Shown one piece after another: positions 51,034 through 59,864 of a stretch of 64,000 bases of DNA. A program made the translations under genes and the position numbers. Origin of the DNA: Microvenator marinus. GTDB taxonomy: Bacteria; Myxococcota_A; Bradymonadia; Bradymonadales; Bradymonadaceae. The stretch is from contig NZ_CP042467.1 in NCBI RefSeq assembly GCF_007993755.1, forward strand, positions 3,682,001 through 3,746,000, written 5' to 3'. The notes below the pieces were generated by a model, which did not search any database, had not been told where the DNA came from, and worked only from the letters and a program-made list of their open reading frames with translations. Within the stretch, counting starts at the first letter, position 1; every line of letters starts with the position of its first letter.

Positions 51034-52164
51034 ATGAAGGGAGCAGTCAAATCGATCACCATTCGCGGCTTCAAATCCATCCGCAATCTAGAGGGACTCA
51101 AACTCGCGAATCTGAATGTTGTGATCGGGGCGAACGGCGCAGGTAAAAGCAATCTGGTGCAAGTGTTTCAGATGCTTCGGTCCATGACTCTAGAAGGATT
51201 TCAAAAATTTATCGGTGGAAATGGAGGGGCGGATAGTTTTCTCCACAACGGTCCCAAGCACACCGAAGAAATCTACTTGGAGTTGGAGTTTGAATCGGGA
51301 AGCCCCGCAAGTGAAGGCTCCAACTTCTACAAGTGTCAACTTACCCCTACCGTGAGCGAGACCTTTTTAGTCGAAGAATACCGTCGGCATCTTTCGGATG
51401 GCGCGTGGCGTTCGTATGGAAGCCCGTCGCAAGAGAGCCGACTTCGCGAAATGCGCAACGAAGCCGTTCATTCTGGAGAGGGGAAAGGCGTAGGGTATTT
51501 TGTCTACGAATCGATCTCCAGCTGGGTGGTCTATCATTTTCACGATACTGGACCACTCTCGCCGATGCGGCGCTCAGAGATTGTTGAAGATAACCAAGTT
51601 CTGCGACACGATGCCTCGAATATCGCACCATTCTTGAGAGAACTGCGTTCGGCACACCATACGCATTACCAAGAGATCCTGAATGCTATTCGGCTGGTTT
51701 TGCCATTTTTTGACGATTTCTTGCTGGACATCGTTAAGCAGGGCGAAGCCGAAAAGACGAAGCTCACCTGGAGCCAAAAGGGCTCTGACTTTCCGATGCA
51801 GCCTTATCATTTATCGGATGGTTCTCTGCGCTTCATATGTCTTGTTACGGCGCTGCTCCAGCCGAAACCACCCTCCACCATAGTGATAGATGAGCCCGAA
51901 CTTGGTCTGCATCCTGAAGCCATTAGAATACTGGGCGAACTCATTCGTGATGCCTCCAATCGAACTCAACTCATCGTCGCGACTCAGTCTCCACTCTTGA
52001 TCGATCAATTCTCCATCGAGGATATCGTCGTGGTTAATCGGGAAGGCGGTCAATCCACGTTTCAAAGACTCGAGTTAGAAGACTTTGACAAATGGTTGGA
52101 CAACTATTCGGTGGGCGAGCTCTGGACGAAGAACGTAATCAAGGCGGGGACAAATCATGAGTGA
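51034..52164 (+). CDS. AAA-family ATPase (OLD/RecF-like, AAA_21 type), first gene of a two-gene module
   Basis: A 376-residue SMC/RecF-like ATPase. The N-terminus ITIRGFKSIRNLEGLKLANL leads to Walker A GANGAGKSN (from Gly32). The signature region is YHLSDGSLRF, Walker B is TIVIDEPELGLHP, and the His switch is IVATQSPLLID. This is the predicted-ATPase family (COG4637-like) that is often next to a DUF4276 gene. It has no TOPRIM domain of its own. The next gene overlaps its stop by 8 bp and encodes a DUF4276 protein, so ATPase and putative nuclease are coupled, as in a split OLD nuclease. The base composition looks more AT-rich than in the genes on either side, suggesting acquisition. Confidence 0.92.
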   Translation: MKGAVKSITIRGFKSIRNLEGLKLANLNVVIGANGAGKSNLVQVFQMLRSMTLEGFQKFIGGNGGADSFLHNGPKHTEEIYLELEFESGSPASEGSNFYKCQLTPTVSETFLVEEYRRHLSDGAWRSYGSPSQESRLREMRNEAVHSGEGKGVGYFVYESISSWVVYHFHDTGPLSPMRRSEIVEDNQVLRHDASNIAPFLRELRSAHHTHYQEILNAIRLVLPFFDDFLLDIVKQGEAEKTKLTWSQKGSDFPMQPYHLSDGSLRFICLVTALLQPKPPSTIVIDEPELGLHPEAIRILGELIRDASNRTQLIVATQSPLLIDQFSIEDIVVVNREGGQSTFQRLELEDFDKWLDNYSVGELWTKNVIKAGTNHE

Positions 52165-52840
52165 CTTTGCCGAAGTCATCGTCATTGTTGAAGGTCCAAC
52201 AGAACAACTATTCGTCAAAGAACTCTTAGGCCCTTACATAGCACGCAAGAATGTATTCCTGACCCCGATCATACTCGATAAACCTGGTCAGAAGGGAGGG
52301 GATGTAAAATTCGCTCGGGCGAAGAATGATATTGGACTCCATCTCAAGCAACGCGGGGATACATGGGTGACCTTGATGGTGGATTACTACGGCATTCGAA
52401 GTGATTGGCCCGGCCTCCAGGAGGCTAGACAGAAGTCCGACCCTGGAGCGAAAGCCGAAACCATCAACAAGGCGACTCTGACCGAAGTCGAACAACTCTT
52501 CTCAGAATACACCCGTGGTTCGCGATTTATACCCTATGTGTCGATGCATGAATTTGAAGCCTTGTATTTCAGCGCGCCTGAGGTCTTGGCTAGTGAGATC
52601 GGTGTCACTCTCGAAGTTGTGTCTTCAATACTGGAAGAATGCGGTGAGGCAGAGGCAATCAATGACTCACCGAACACCTCACCAAGCCACCGTCTCAGGA
52701 AATTGTCGCCGAGGTTCAAAAAGACGACCACCGGTATCGCCATTGCCAAGGAGGTTGGCCTAGAGCGAATGCGCGAGTCGTGTCCGCTCTTTAGCGCATG
52801 GGTTGAAAGGTTGGAGTTGCTAAGTACAAATCCGCCTTGA
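52157..52840 (+). CDS. DUF4276 protein, TOPRIM-like partner of the ATPase
   Basis: A 227-residue DUF4276 protein. The first strand and acidic loop IVIVEGPTEQLFVKEL has the TOPRIM-type Glu-Gly-x-x-Glu. VTLMVDYYGIRSDWPG carries the conserved Asp-Tyr-Tyr-Gly of DUF4276, a family considered related to TOPRIM/OLD nucleases. YVSMHEFEALYFSAPE contains a further conserved Glu. The C-terminal part has SPSHRLRKLSPRFKKT, a basic segment. ATG 52157 overlaps the ATPase stop by 8 bp, indicating coupling. The likely role is the effector nuclease or nuclease-like subunit of a two-part defence system (inference). An MrfA-like helicase gene follows after 46 bp but is probably independent. Confidence 0.9.
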   Translation: MSDFAEVIVIVEGPTEQLFVKELLGPYIARKNVFLTPIILDKPGQKGGDVKFARAKNDIGLHLKQRGDTWVTLMVDYYGIRSDWPGLQEARQKSDPGAKAETINKATLTEVEQLFSEYTRGSRFIPYVSMHEFEALYFSAPEVLASEIGVTLEVVSSILEECGEAEAINDSPNTSPSHRLRKLSPRFKKTTTGIAIAKEVGLERMRESCPLFSAWVERLELLSTNPP

Positions 52841-52886
52841 CCACTGTACATCTATTCAGTTAAATGGGCATGCACATGAGGGAAGT

Positions 52887-55334
52887 ATGCGTAGAGCCCA
52901 GAATTCACAGAACGAACTTCGGTCATTGATCGAATATTGGCGCGCTGGAAACGGTCCGGGCCGAGCTTTTACCACGATTCATCATATCCCTGCGCGGGAA
53001 GCAAAATGGGGTGGTTTTCCCAAAAAGCTGGACGCGCGACTGAAGGAGATGCTCAGGGCGCGCGGCTTTAAGGACCTCTACGTGCACCAGTCTGCGGCGA
53101 TTGAGCACGCGATTGAGGGCCGGAATGTGGTGCTCGTGACGCCCACTGCCAGTGGCAAGAGCCTCGCGTACAACCTGCCTGTTTTGGACAGTCTCTATCA
53201 GGGTTATAACGCGCTCTATCTCTTCCCAACTAAGGCGTTGAGCCAGGATCAGTGTGCTGAACTCAATACCTTGATGGGCCACGCTCCAGACCACGATGAT
53301 ACGTGGGAGGCCCAAGTCTATGACGGGGATACGCCACCCGATGTTCGTAAACGCATTCGTCGAAGCGGGCGCCTCGTAGTGACCAATCCGGATATGTTGC
53401 ACTCGGCGATCATGCCCAACCACAAGATGTGGATCCCGTTTTTTAGGGGCTTGAAATACGTCATCATTGATGAGCTACACACCTACCGTGGGGTCTTTGG
53501 CTCGCACGTGGCCAACGTGATTCGGCGCCTGATGCGCATTGCTCGGCACTACGGGGTCGAGCCCGTCTTCATCTGTACGAGCGCCACCATCGCAAACCCC
53601 AAGGAGTTGGCCGAGAGTCTGACCGAGGAGCCCTTTGAGTGTGTGACTGAAAATGGGGCACCCGCATCGGAGCGTTTCGTCTGCTTCATGAATCCCCCAA
53701 TCACTGATCCGGCTCAGATGCGGCGTCAAAGCCCAGTTTCGGCCGCGGGCTCTCTAGCCCGAACGGTGTTGACCAAAGAGTGTGGAACCATCGTGTTTAC
53801 GCGAAGTCGTCAATCGGTTGAGGTTTTGATCAACCGCCTCAAAGAGCGGCTCAAATCCGACCGGAATTCGCCTGGGCTCCACAACCGCGTGGCGAGCTAC
53901 CGAGGTGGCTATTTGCCAAACCTTAGGCGCTCGATTGAGCGAGGGTTGAGGGACGGAAGTGTGCTCGGTGTGGTGTCTACAAACGCCCTTGAGCTCGGCA
54001 TCGATATCGGCTCTCTCGACGTCTGTATACTCGCTGGATATCCCGGCACCGTGGCCTCTACCTGGCAGCAGATCGGCCGTTCTGGGCGCTCCGGTGGCAC
54101 GTCAGTTTCGATTGTCATCGCGGGAGACGATCCTCTTGACCAATTCATCATCCAGAACCCGGAGTATTTCTTTGAGCGTTCGCCGGAGTCGGCACGAATC
54201 GGGCCGGATAATTTGAGGATTATCGTCGAGCATCTGAAGTGCGCCACGTTTGAGCTCTCAATTCGTGACGGTGAGAGTTTTGGCGGGTTCGATGCGGAAC
54301 AAACACGGGAAATTATGGAGTTTCTCGAAGGGCATTCGCATGTCGTTCAATTGGTCAACGGTGAGTGGAAATGGTGTGCCGACAACTACCCTGCAAGTGA
54401 GATCAATCTCAGAAATATCGCCGACGAGAACTTTGTGGTGGTGGACATCACCCGTGATGAGCCGAAGATTCTGGCTGAAGTGGACTTCGAGAGCGCACAC
54501 ACCACGATCTATCCGAATGCTGTCTATCAGGTTTCAGGCGAGCCTTATCGAGTCGAGCGTCTGGATTACGACGAGCGGCGTGCCTATGTCCGTGAGAGCA
54601 ATGACGGGTACTACACCACCGCCATGCATTATGCGGCTGTGAAGGTCTTAGAAGTCTTTGGCGAAAAACACGTCCCGCCCGGCAGAATCGGGCACGGCGA
54701 GGTGGCCGTGACTGACCGTTTTGTGGGGTATAAAAAGATCAAGTTTGGGACGGGCGAGAACGTAGGCTACGGCGAGCTAAATCTGCCTGAGTTGGAGCTC
54801 CATACAACGTCGTATTGGCTGGAGCTTCGGGCTGAAGACTTCCCTGATTTGGCGAACGACCCTACACAATGGGCACGTACCGTTGCCGGAATCAGTGAAG
54901 TCATGCGCACCGCGGCCAGCTTGAAGTTGATGTGTGACCCTCGTGACCTGCAGATTACGATCGGCAGTGTGCAAGACGATTCGTGGCTTTCGAAGGGCTT
55001 TGATGGACTTACCTTGAGGGATAAAGACGGCGTGGCACACACCTTCGATGGGATTGCGCCGCCTTCCGGCCAAGCACACTCCAGCGAACAAGGCAGAGTC
55101 GGGCCGGTCCTCTACGATCCCACCATATTTATCTACGATCGCTTCCCCGGCGGCGTGGGATTTGGAGAAGGACTCTACGAGGATCAAAGGCCGTTTATGA
55201 GACTCGCCCTTGACCTAATCCAGCGGTGTCCGTGCGATCGTGGGTGTCCTTCGTGCGTCGGTCCTCCGGAGGACTCAGGGAGTGTCAAAGATTCAGCAGA
55301 GAAAATTCTAGGGCGTCTAGCGTTTGTGAACTAA
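52887..55334 (+). CDS. DEAD/DEAH-box helicase of the MrfA/YprA type (DUF1998 C-terminus)
   Basis: An 815-residue superfamily 2 helicase. Motif I is TPTASGKSLAYN (85-96), the DExH box is IIDELHTYRGVFG, motif III is TSATIANP, and motif VI is QQIGRSGRSG. The C-terminal ~300 residues correspond to the DUF1998 region, which ends with CPCDRGCPSCVGP, four cysteines that bind zinc. This layout is MrfA/YprA, a 3'-5' DNA helicase for repair of mitomycin-type damage in Bacillus subtilis. Length is slightly above the usual 750. Start ATG is preceded by GAGGGAAG. It follows the ATPase-DUF4276 pair closely, so a link with defence cannot be excluded. Confidence 0.92.
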   Translation: MRRAQNSQNELRSLIEYWRAGNGPGRAFTTIHHIPAREAKWGGFPKKLDARLKEMLRARGFKDLYVHQSAAIEHAIEGRNVVLVTPTASGKSLAYNLPVLDSLYQGYNALYLFPTKALSQDQCAELNTLMGHAPDHDDTWEAQVYDGDTPPDVRKRIRRSGRLVVTNPDMLHSAIMPNHKMWIPFFRGLKYVIIDELHTYRGVFGSHVANVIRRLMRIARHYGVEPVFICTSATIANPKELAESLTEEPFECVTENGAPASERFVCFMNPPITDPAQMRRQSPVSAAGSLARTVLTKECGTIVFTRSRQSVEVLINRLKERLKSDRNSPGLHNRVASYRGGYLPNLRRSIERGLRDGSVLGVVSTNALELGIDIGSLDVCILAGYPGTVASTWQQIGRSGRSGGTSVSIVIAGDDPLDQFIIQNPEYFFERSPESARIGPDNLRIIVEHLKCATFELSIRDGESFGGFDAEQTREIMEFLEGHSHVVQLVNGEWKWCADNYPASEINLRNIADENFVVVDITRDEPKILAEVDFESAHTTIYPNAVYQVSGEPYRVERLDYDERRAYVRESNDGYYTTAMHYAAVKVLEVFGEKHVPPGRIGHGEVAVTDRFVGYKKIKFGTGENVGYGELNLPELELHTTSYWLELRAEDFPDLANDPTQWARTVAGISEVMRTAASLKLMCDPRDLQITIGSVQDDSWLSKGFDGLTLRDKDGVAHTFDGIAPPSGQAHSSEQGRVGPVLYDPTIFIYDRFPGGVGFGEGLYEDQRPFMRLALDLIQRCPCDRGCPSCVGPPEDSGSVKDSAEKILGRLAFVN

Positions 55335-55371
55335 TGTATCTGCGCTAGGCTAGGATACGCCCGAGGATTGA

Positions 55372-56298
55372 ATGAGCTTTGACCTAGACGTACTGAGGGG
55401 TTGGCGGGAAACAGTACACCCCGACCTGAATCGCGCGCATCGCGTGCCCCCTCTTGCGCGCCTCCACGGTCCCCGAGACACCGTCGTTGAAATCCACGGA
55501 GTCGACGTCTACGCGGGGCGTTTCCATCCCCAACACGGGCCCGTAGATCTCCATATCGATGGTCTGGTCGACCACGAACTCTATCGAATCTCGGCTCCAC
55601 ACGTACGCTTTAGCTTGGATGAAGACACCGAAGAGTGGAAAGTCAGGCATCTCTCCCCGGCGGCGACCACACTCCTAAATGGCGAGCCTTTGGTGGACAC
55701 CCGGGCTTGGGCGGATATCCGAGACGGCGACACCCTCAAATTAGGTGTGGTCGACTTTGTGTTTCGGCGCAGCGGGACGAGCCTTGCCGCGTGGAAAGAG
55801 GCGCAGAAAGCCCTATTGCTAAGCGTCGAGACGCCATCACTCTTTCTGATGCGAGCAGGCGCGGCCTGTGGTCCATTTTTCCAGCTCGATACGAGCGGCA
55901 AGAAGGCCCTGATAGGTAGGTCCTTTCCCGACGTGATTCACAGTGATCGACAGCGCCGCCTCAAACGCCCAGACTGGGATTTAGCTGGTTTGGTGGACGA
56001 GGAGAGAAAGTATATCGGGTTTAGGCACGTAGAAATCTGGAGGGAGACCGACACGGATAACTGGTTTCTAAATCCACTCTCGCCAAGGCAGCGTACCTAT
56101 GTAAACCGGGTCGAAGTCTCAGGTCTTACGCCTTTGATGCCCTCAGATGAACTCGGTCTGGGCTCGGTTCTCTTTCATTTCCATCACCCCTCCAATATTC
56201 GTTTGTTGGTCGATCGACGAACCGTTGAACTCCCCGCGATCGTAAACTGGCGCGAAGAGAAGGCGATGCGGGAGCGAAAGGTGCGAGGTGACACATGA
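55372..56298 (+). CDS. protein with two FHA-like domains
   Basis: A 308-residue soluble protein. Residues about 40-132 resemble a degenerate forkhead-associated domain (VDLHIDGL, then YRISAPHVRFSLDED, LNGEPL and RDGDTLKLGVVDFVF). The second half has a better FHA pattern: KALIGRSFPDVIHSD, then YIGFRHVEIWRETDTDNW and TYVNRVEVSG. FHA domains bind phosphothreonine peptides. The gene overlaps the next one by 4 bp, and that one encodes a pseudokinase-phosphatase. Together they suggest phosphorylation-dependent signalling; the partner may be the kinase at 47241 or another. A -10-like TAGGCT stands 20 bases before the start. Confidence 0.75.
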   Translation: MSFDLDVLRGWRETVHPDLNRAHRVPPLARLHGPRDTVVEIHGVDVYAGRFHPQHGPVDLHIDGLVDHELYRISAPHVRFSLDEDTEEWKVRHLSPAATTLLNGEPLVDTRAWADIRDGDTLKLGVVDFVFRRSGTSLAAWKEAQKALLLSVETPSLFLMRAGAACGPFFQLDTSGKKALIGRSFPDVIHSDRQRRLKRPDWDLAGLVDEERKYIGFRHVEIWRETDTDNWFLNPLSPRQRTYVNRVEVSGLTPLMPSDELGLGSVLFHFHHPSNIRLLVDRRTVELPAIVNWREEKAMRERKVRGDT

Positions 56299-57818
56299 GA
56301 TGGCTCCCAGGCTCGAAGTTGGAGTTGGGGCAAAGTTCGTGGACCGTACGTGGCGCCGTAGGGCCGACAGATGAAGATGCGCTCACACTTTTGCTAGATG
56401 GTCCCTCGCCGCGATTTTGTTGGGTAGGCAACCACGCTTGGGCCGATGATGTTTCCAGGGTGCTCGAGGATATCTCGCACCCGTGTCTTCCCGAGGTCGT
56501 GGATGTTTTTGAGACGCCGACCGAAGCCTTTGTTCTTCTGAAGGGATTCGATAAGGCATACAGACCTTTTGCTGAGGAGCGTTGGCGGTCCACGCCAAAG
56601 GAAGTTGCCACGCTCAGCTTGATGGAGCTCGCCGAGGCACTCGGTGAAGTTCATCAACGAAGCGGCTGGATGCAAGGCGTGCGACGGCACAACCTCTTGA
56701 TGGACCCAGATTCTTCAAAGCTCTTCATCGCCTCCATGCCCCGATTTCATCTCGCACGAAAGCCCGCCATCGAAGCTGCGTGGCGCGATATGCGCCTGAT
56801 CGGCGAGCTCCTCTACGAGGTGTTTTGCCAAGAGCCCTATCCGGGGGGGCACGAGATGGCGGCCCTGTTGCAGGAAAAGGGCGCTCTTTCGGGGCATCCC
56901 GCGAATCACCCCGGAGTGCCGCAAGTTCTGGCCGGTTGCGTGTCTCCCTACGGGGACCTTGCGTACGTAGACGCGGAGGATCTGACGGAGGGCCTCCACC
57001 AACTTCATCACGAGTTAGTGCGCTCGTTGCGGCTCGAAGTTGGACAGGTTTCTACGGTCGGAAACTATCTCTTCCGTAAGAATAATCAGGATTCGTGCGG
57101 CTATATCGAGCTGAACTCGATTTGTGGATCTCGAAAGCAGACGAGCGGTTTCTTCTGCGTCGCGGATGGAATAGGCGGCATTCAAGACGGAGAGCGGGCG
57201 AGTGGCCAGGCCGTTCATACGGCGTGTTCGGCTTTCGCTAGGGCCTGGTCGCGCTATGGGGTTGATGCCATCGAAGAAAAGCCCGAAGAGCTTGCGCGAA
57301 GCATCGTGAAGGTGGTTGGGCAACAGCTCGCGGTGGATGGTGAGTTGGACCCGCACAACAACCGTGGCGGCACCACATTTACGGGGCTACTCATTGCGGG
57401 CCGAAGGGCGAGCGTGGCGCATGTTGGGGATTCGCGCGCATATTTGGTGCGCGACGAGGCGATTCATCCGCTCTCAGAGGATCATACTCTGGCCAATATC
57501 CTCACAAAACTCGGGGAGCTCACGCCCGAGCAGGCGGACAAGAACGACGTATCGCACCGCACCATTTCTCGGTTTCTGAGCACCTCATCGGAGGTGGAGT
57601 TTGACCGAATTGACACGAAAGAAGCCTTTGAAGTTCTGGTCAATGACATCTATATCCTGAGCTCCGATGGTGCCCACGGTGAGGTAGAGGACCATGAGAT
57701 TCTTGAATTTGCGCTTCGATACGACACGTCCCAGGAGATCGCTGAAGCGGTCTCATCGCTCGCGCTCAAGCGCCTTGGACGCGATAACGTCAGCGTTGTG
57801 GTTGTGCGCGTTCTTTAG
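56295..57818 (+). CDS. pseudokinase-like domain fused to PP2C-type phosphatase
   Basis: A 507-residue protein. Residues about 1-250 resemble a protein kinase fold (LLDGPSPRFCW, then PCLPEVVDVFETPTEAFVLL, LMELAEALGEVHQRSGW) but the catalytic loop reads GVRRHNLLMDP, with no HRD aspartate, and no clear Gly-loop or DFG is seen. It is thus probably a pseudokinase. The C-terminal 245 residues are a PP2C-like phosphatase: CVADGIGGIQDGERAS, RGGTTFTGLLIAG, VAHVGDSRAYLVRD, LSSDGAHGEVED, GRDNVSVVVV, with all metal-binding acids visible. It is coupled to the FHA protein upstream. It probably reverses Ser/Thr phosphorylation, with the pseudokinase domain sensing or recruiting. Confidence 0.86.
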   Translation: MRWLPGSKLELGQSSWTVRGAVGPTDEDALTLLLDGPSPRFCWVGNHAWADDVSRVLEDISHPCLPEVVDVFETPTEAFVLLKGFDKAYRPFAEERWRSTPKEVATLSLMELAEALGEVHQRSGWMQGVRRHNLLMDPDSSKLFIASMPRFHLARKPAIEAAWRDMRLIGELLYEVFCQEPYPGGHEMAALLQEKGALSGHPANHPGVPQVLAGCVSPYGDLAYVDAEDLTEGLHQLHHELVRSLRLEVGQVSTVGNYLFRKNNQDSCGYIELNSICGSRKQTSGFFCVADGIGGIQDGERASGQAVHTACSAFARAWSRYGVDAIEEKPEELARSIVKVVGQQLAVDGELDPHNNRGGTTFTGLLIAGRRASVAHVGDSRAYLVRDEAIHPLSEDHTLANILTKLGELTPEQADKNDVSHRTISRFLSTSSEVEFDRIDTKEAFEVLVNDIYILSSDGAHGEVEDHEILEFALRYDTSQEIAEAVSSLALKRLGRDNVSVVVVRVL

Positions 57819-58452
57819 TTTCTCGGGGTGTGAGAACCAGCCGGTGGCTCCGCCAGAAGAACCTGAAATAGAAGTCGAGGGCGAGTTCTTTGACCCTGAG
57901 GCGCTTCTTACCGAGGAGAGCACGAGCCTCAGTGGGTGGGAGTCCGTGAGTTGCGCGGGTGCCGCAGAAGCCGAGCAAAAGGCTGAAGATTCGCCGGTCT
58001 TGCTTCGCGGCGAGATGTTCCCGGGAAGGGCCGATCTCGAGGTTGTGCTCGCCCGCGCCACCCCTGATTTTGAGATTGAAGAGACGCTCTTGACCACAAA
58101 AACAGATGGTCTCGGCCGGTTCTGTCTGAAGTTTTTCCCTCACGATCCGGGGCCTGATTTGATGCTGGTGGTGAACTCAGATCCAAGGCTTCGGCGTCTG
58201 GTTCTGGACCCAAAAGAGGTCAATATTGGGGCGCAACACGAAGCGATCGTGCAGCTGATCAAGGAACATCCGATTAAGCGCGATACCGCTACCTTGATGA
58301 ATTTTCATACCATGGCCTATACCGCGCTCGATCTACTCTTTCCGATCACCGGGGCGGATGAAGTTCAAGAGCTCAGCGTTGAGCAGGTTGAGTCAGCCAA
58401 AGAGCGGATTCAAAAGGATGAAAGAGCGCGGGCCCAACTCGCCAGAAACTAA
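57694..58452 (+). CDS. lipoprotein with long overlap into the phosphatase gene
   Basis: A 252-residue frame from ATG 57694 overlaps the end of the PP2C gene by 125 bases in another frame; a TTG at 57775 (44-base overlap) is the alternative. Either gives a signal region ALWLCAFFSFSGC with lipobox (FSGC). With the ATG the n-region is very basic (RPRRSLKRSHRSRSS), which fits but is long. The mature part starts with an acidic Pro/Glu linker, then a domain of unknown family (LLRGEMFPGRADLEVVLARA, TKTDGLGRFCLKFFP), perhaps a beta-sandwich, and a helical C-terminus. It is third in the FHA / phosphatase operon. It is probably anchored in the envelope. Confidence 0.7.
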   Translation: MRFLNLRFDTTRPRRSLKRSHRSRSSALDAITSALWLCAFFSFSGCENQPVAPPEEPEIEVEGEFFDPEALLTEESTSLSGWESVSCAGAAEAEQKAEDSPVLLRGEMFPGRADLEVVLARATPDFEIEETLLTTKTDGLGRFCLKFFPHDPGPDLMLVVNSDPRLRRLVLDPKEVNIGAQHEAIVQLIKEHPIKRDTATLMNFHTMAYTALDLLFPITGADEVQELSVEQVESAKERIQKDERARAQLARN

Positions 58453-58586
58453 TCGAAAACGCCAATTTTGCGCCCATGTGAGATTTGGTGCGTCTAAAGA
58501 AAGTGCCTCGGGCATCGTTTTTGCGGAATAAGCCGCTTAAAAGTTGCTGTTTGAGCGCCGCGCGAAACTTCGTGTTTCTAGAATGG

Positions 58587-59864
58587 ATGAGTAAAAGGAG
58601 CCTTGTGAGATCAGGACTAATATCGCTGGTAGTGGCGATCAGCGTGACCCTTCCCCTCAGCTTGGGTGCTCAGCAGCGATTGAGTATTGAAGAGGCTCGC
58701 GCCGAAGCTGTGAAAGCGAACGAGCAATTTCAGATTCTGGAGAAGCGCATCGAGCGCTCGCAGACCATCCGCCGCCAGGCATTGGCGGGTCTGCTCCCTG
58801 AGGTGGGGCTCGGTCTGAGCGGTACGCTGAATGCGAATGAGGTAGAGCTCCAGGGCAGGGTGATCACCCCAAGATTTGATTGGGGTGGCAACGCATATGC
58901 GTCGATCATGCTTTTTGATGGTCGGCAGTACCCTCTTTACTCCGAGGCTGGTCTCCAAGAGGAAGCGACCCGGAAGTTGAGTGAGTGGGGGCGTCATGTA
59001 CTGGGGTTCGAGGTGGAGCAGGCCTTTTATGAGCTTGCGGCTGCTGAGCGGGAGCTCGAAATTGCCGAAGCCACCGTGAAGTTGAGACAGGCCTATGCAG
59101 ACAGGGCTAAGGCGTTGGCGGAACAGGGAATCGCGATTCCTCTGGACGCGGCGCGGGCTGAATCACAGGTGCTAGTCGCAGAGCAAACCTTGGTGAACGC
59201 GAAGGCTCGTCTGGGGAACGCTTCCGATGCGCTCGCCGTGCTCATGGGCAAGGAGCTAAACGGCGAATTCCGTGCGAATGTTTCCGAGGCTGAGAGGCTG
59301 GCATTGCCTGATGGTGGCGTTAATCTTGAGGCTCGTAGAGACTTGGAGGCCGAAGAAATTTTTATCCAGACCATCGAGAAGCAAGAGTCCTCGGTTTGGT
59401 GGAGCCTTTTTCCGACGCTGGAGCTCAGGGGAACAGGGCGAGTGGGTCCTGAAAGTTTGTCCAATCCGGATACGTTTCTCTGGGCGGTGAGCCTGAATCT
59501 GAACTGGATTCTTTACGATGGTGGAGCCCGTTGGGCACGTGCGGAACAGCTTTCCATCGAGACGGAGATCGCCCGATTGGAGCTCTCTAACCTTGAGCGC
59601 AATGTCAGCGCTGATCAGGTCCGCGCGATGCGCGACTGGCGGGCTGCGAATGAGGCGATTGAGGTGGCGAAGAAAAACGTTGAGGTTTCGCAAAACGCCT
59701 ACGATATGGCAAACGCACGATTTGACGCAGGGCTTGCAACGAGTATTGAAGTTACCGAGGCAAGTGACGAATTGTTCAGGGCTCAGCTGAGTCTGGTACA
59801 ATCGGAGCTCGAGGCCGACCTGGCGGCTTCACGGTACAGATTCACACAAGGTATTAACAAATGA
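58587..59864 (+). CDS. TolC-family outer membrane efflux protein
   Basis: About 425 residues. ATG 58587 or GTG 58605 can serve; the GTG has AAAGGAG just upstream, so it may be the true start. A signal peptide ends near LSLGAQQ. The mature protein is largely helical, with the two-fold repeat of OEP/TolC proteins: RLSIEEARAEAVKANEQ and SIEVTEASDELFRAQLSLV, coiled-coil segments, and PTLELRGTGRVGPE near the beta strands. It would form the trimeric outer membrane channel of the efflux system encoded downstream. It overlaps the next gene by 4 bp (ATGA). Confidence 0.9.
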   Translation: MSKRSLVRSGLISLVVAISVTLPLSLGAQQRLSIEEARAEAVKANEQFQILEKRIERSQTIRRQALAGLLPEVGLGLSGTLNANEVELQGRVITPRFDWGGNAYASIMLFDGRQYPLYSEAGLQEEATRKLSEWGRHVLGFEVEQAFYELAAAERELEIAEATVKLRQAYADRAKALAEQGIAIPLDAARAESQVLVAEQTLVNAKARLGNASDALAVLMGKELNGEFRANVSEAERLALPDGGVNLEARRDLEAEEIFIQTIEKQESSVWWSLFPTLELRGTGRVGPESLSNPDTFLWAVSLNLNWILYDGGARWARAEQLSIETEIARLELSNLERNVSADQVRAMRDWRAANEAIEVAKKNVEVSQNAYDMANARFDAGLATSIEVTEASDELFRAQLSLVQSELEADLAASRYRFTQGINK

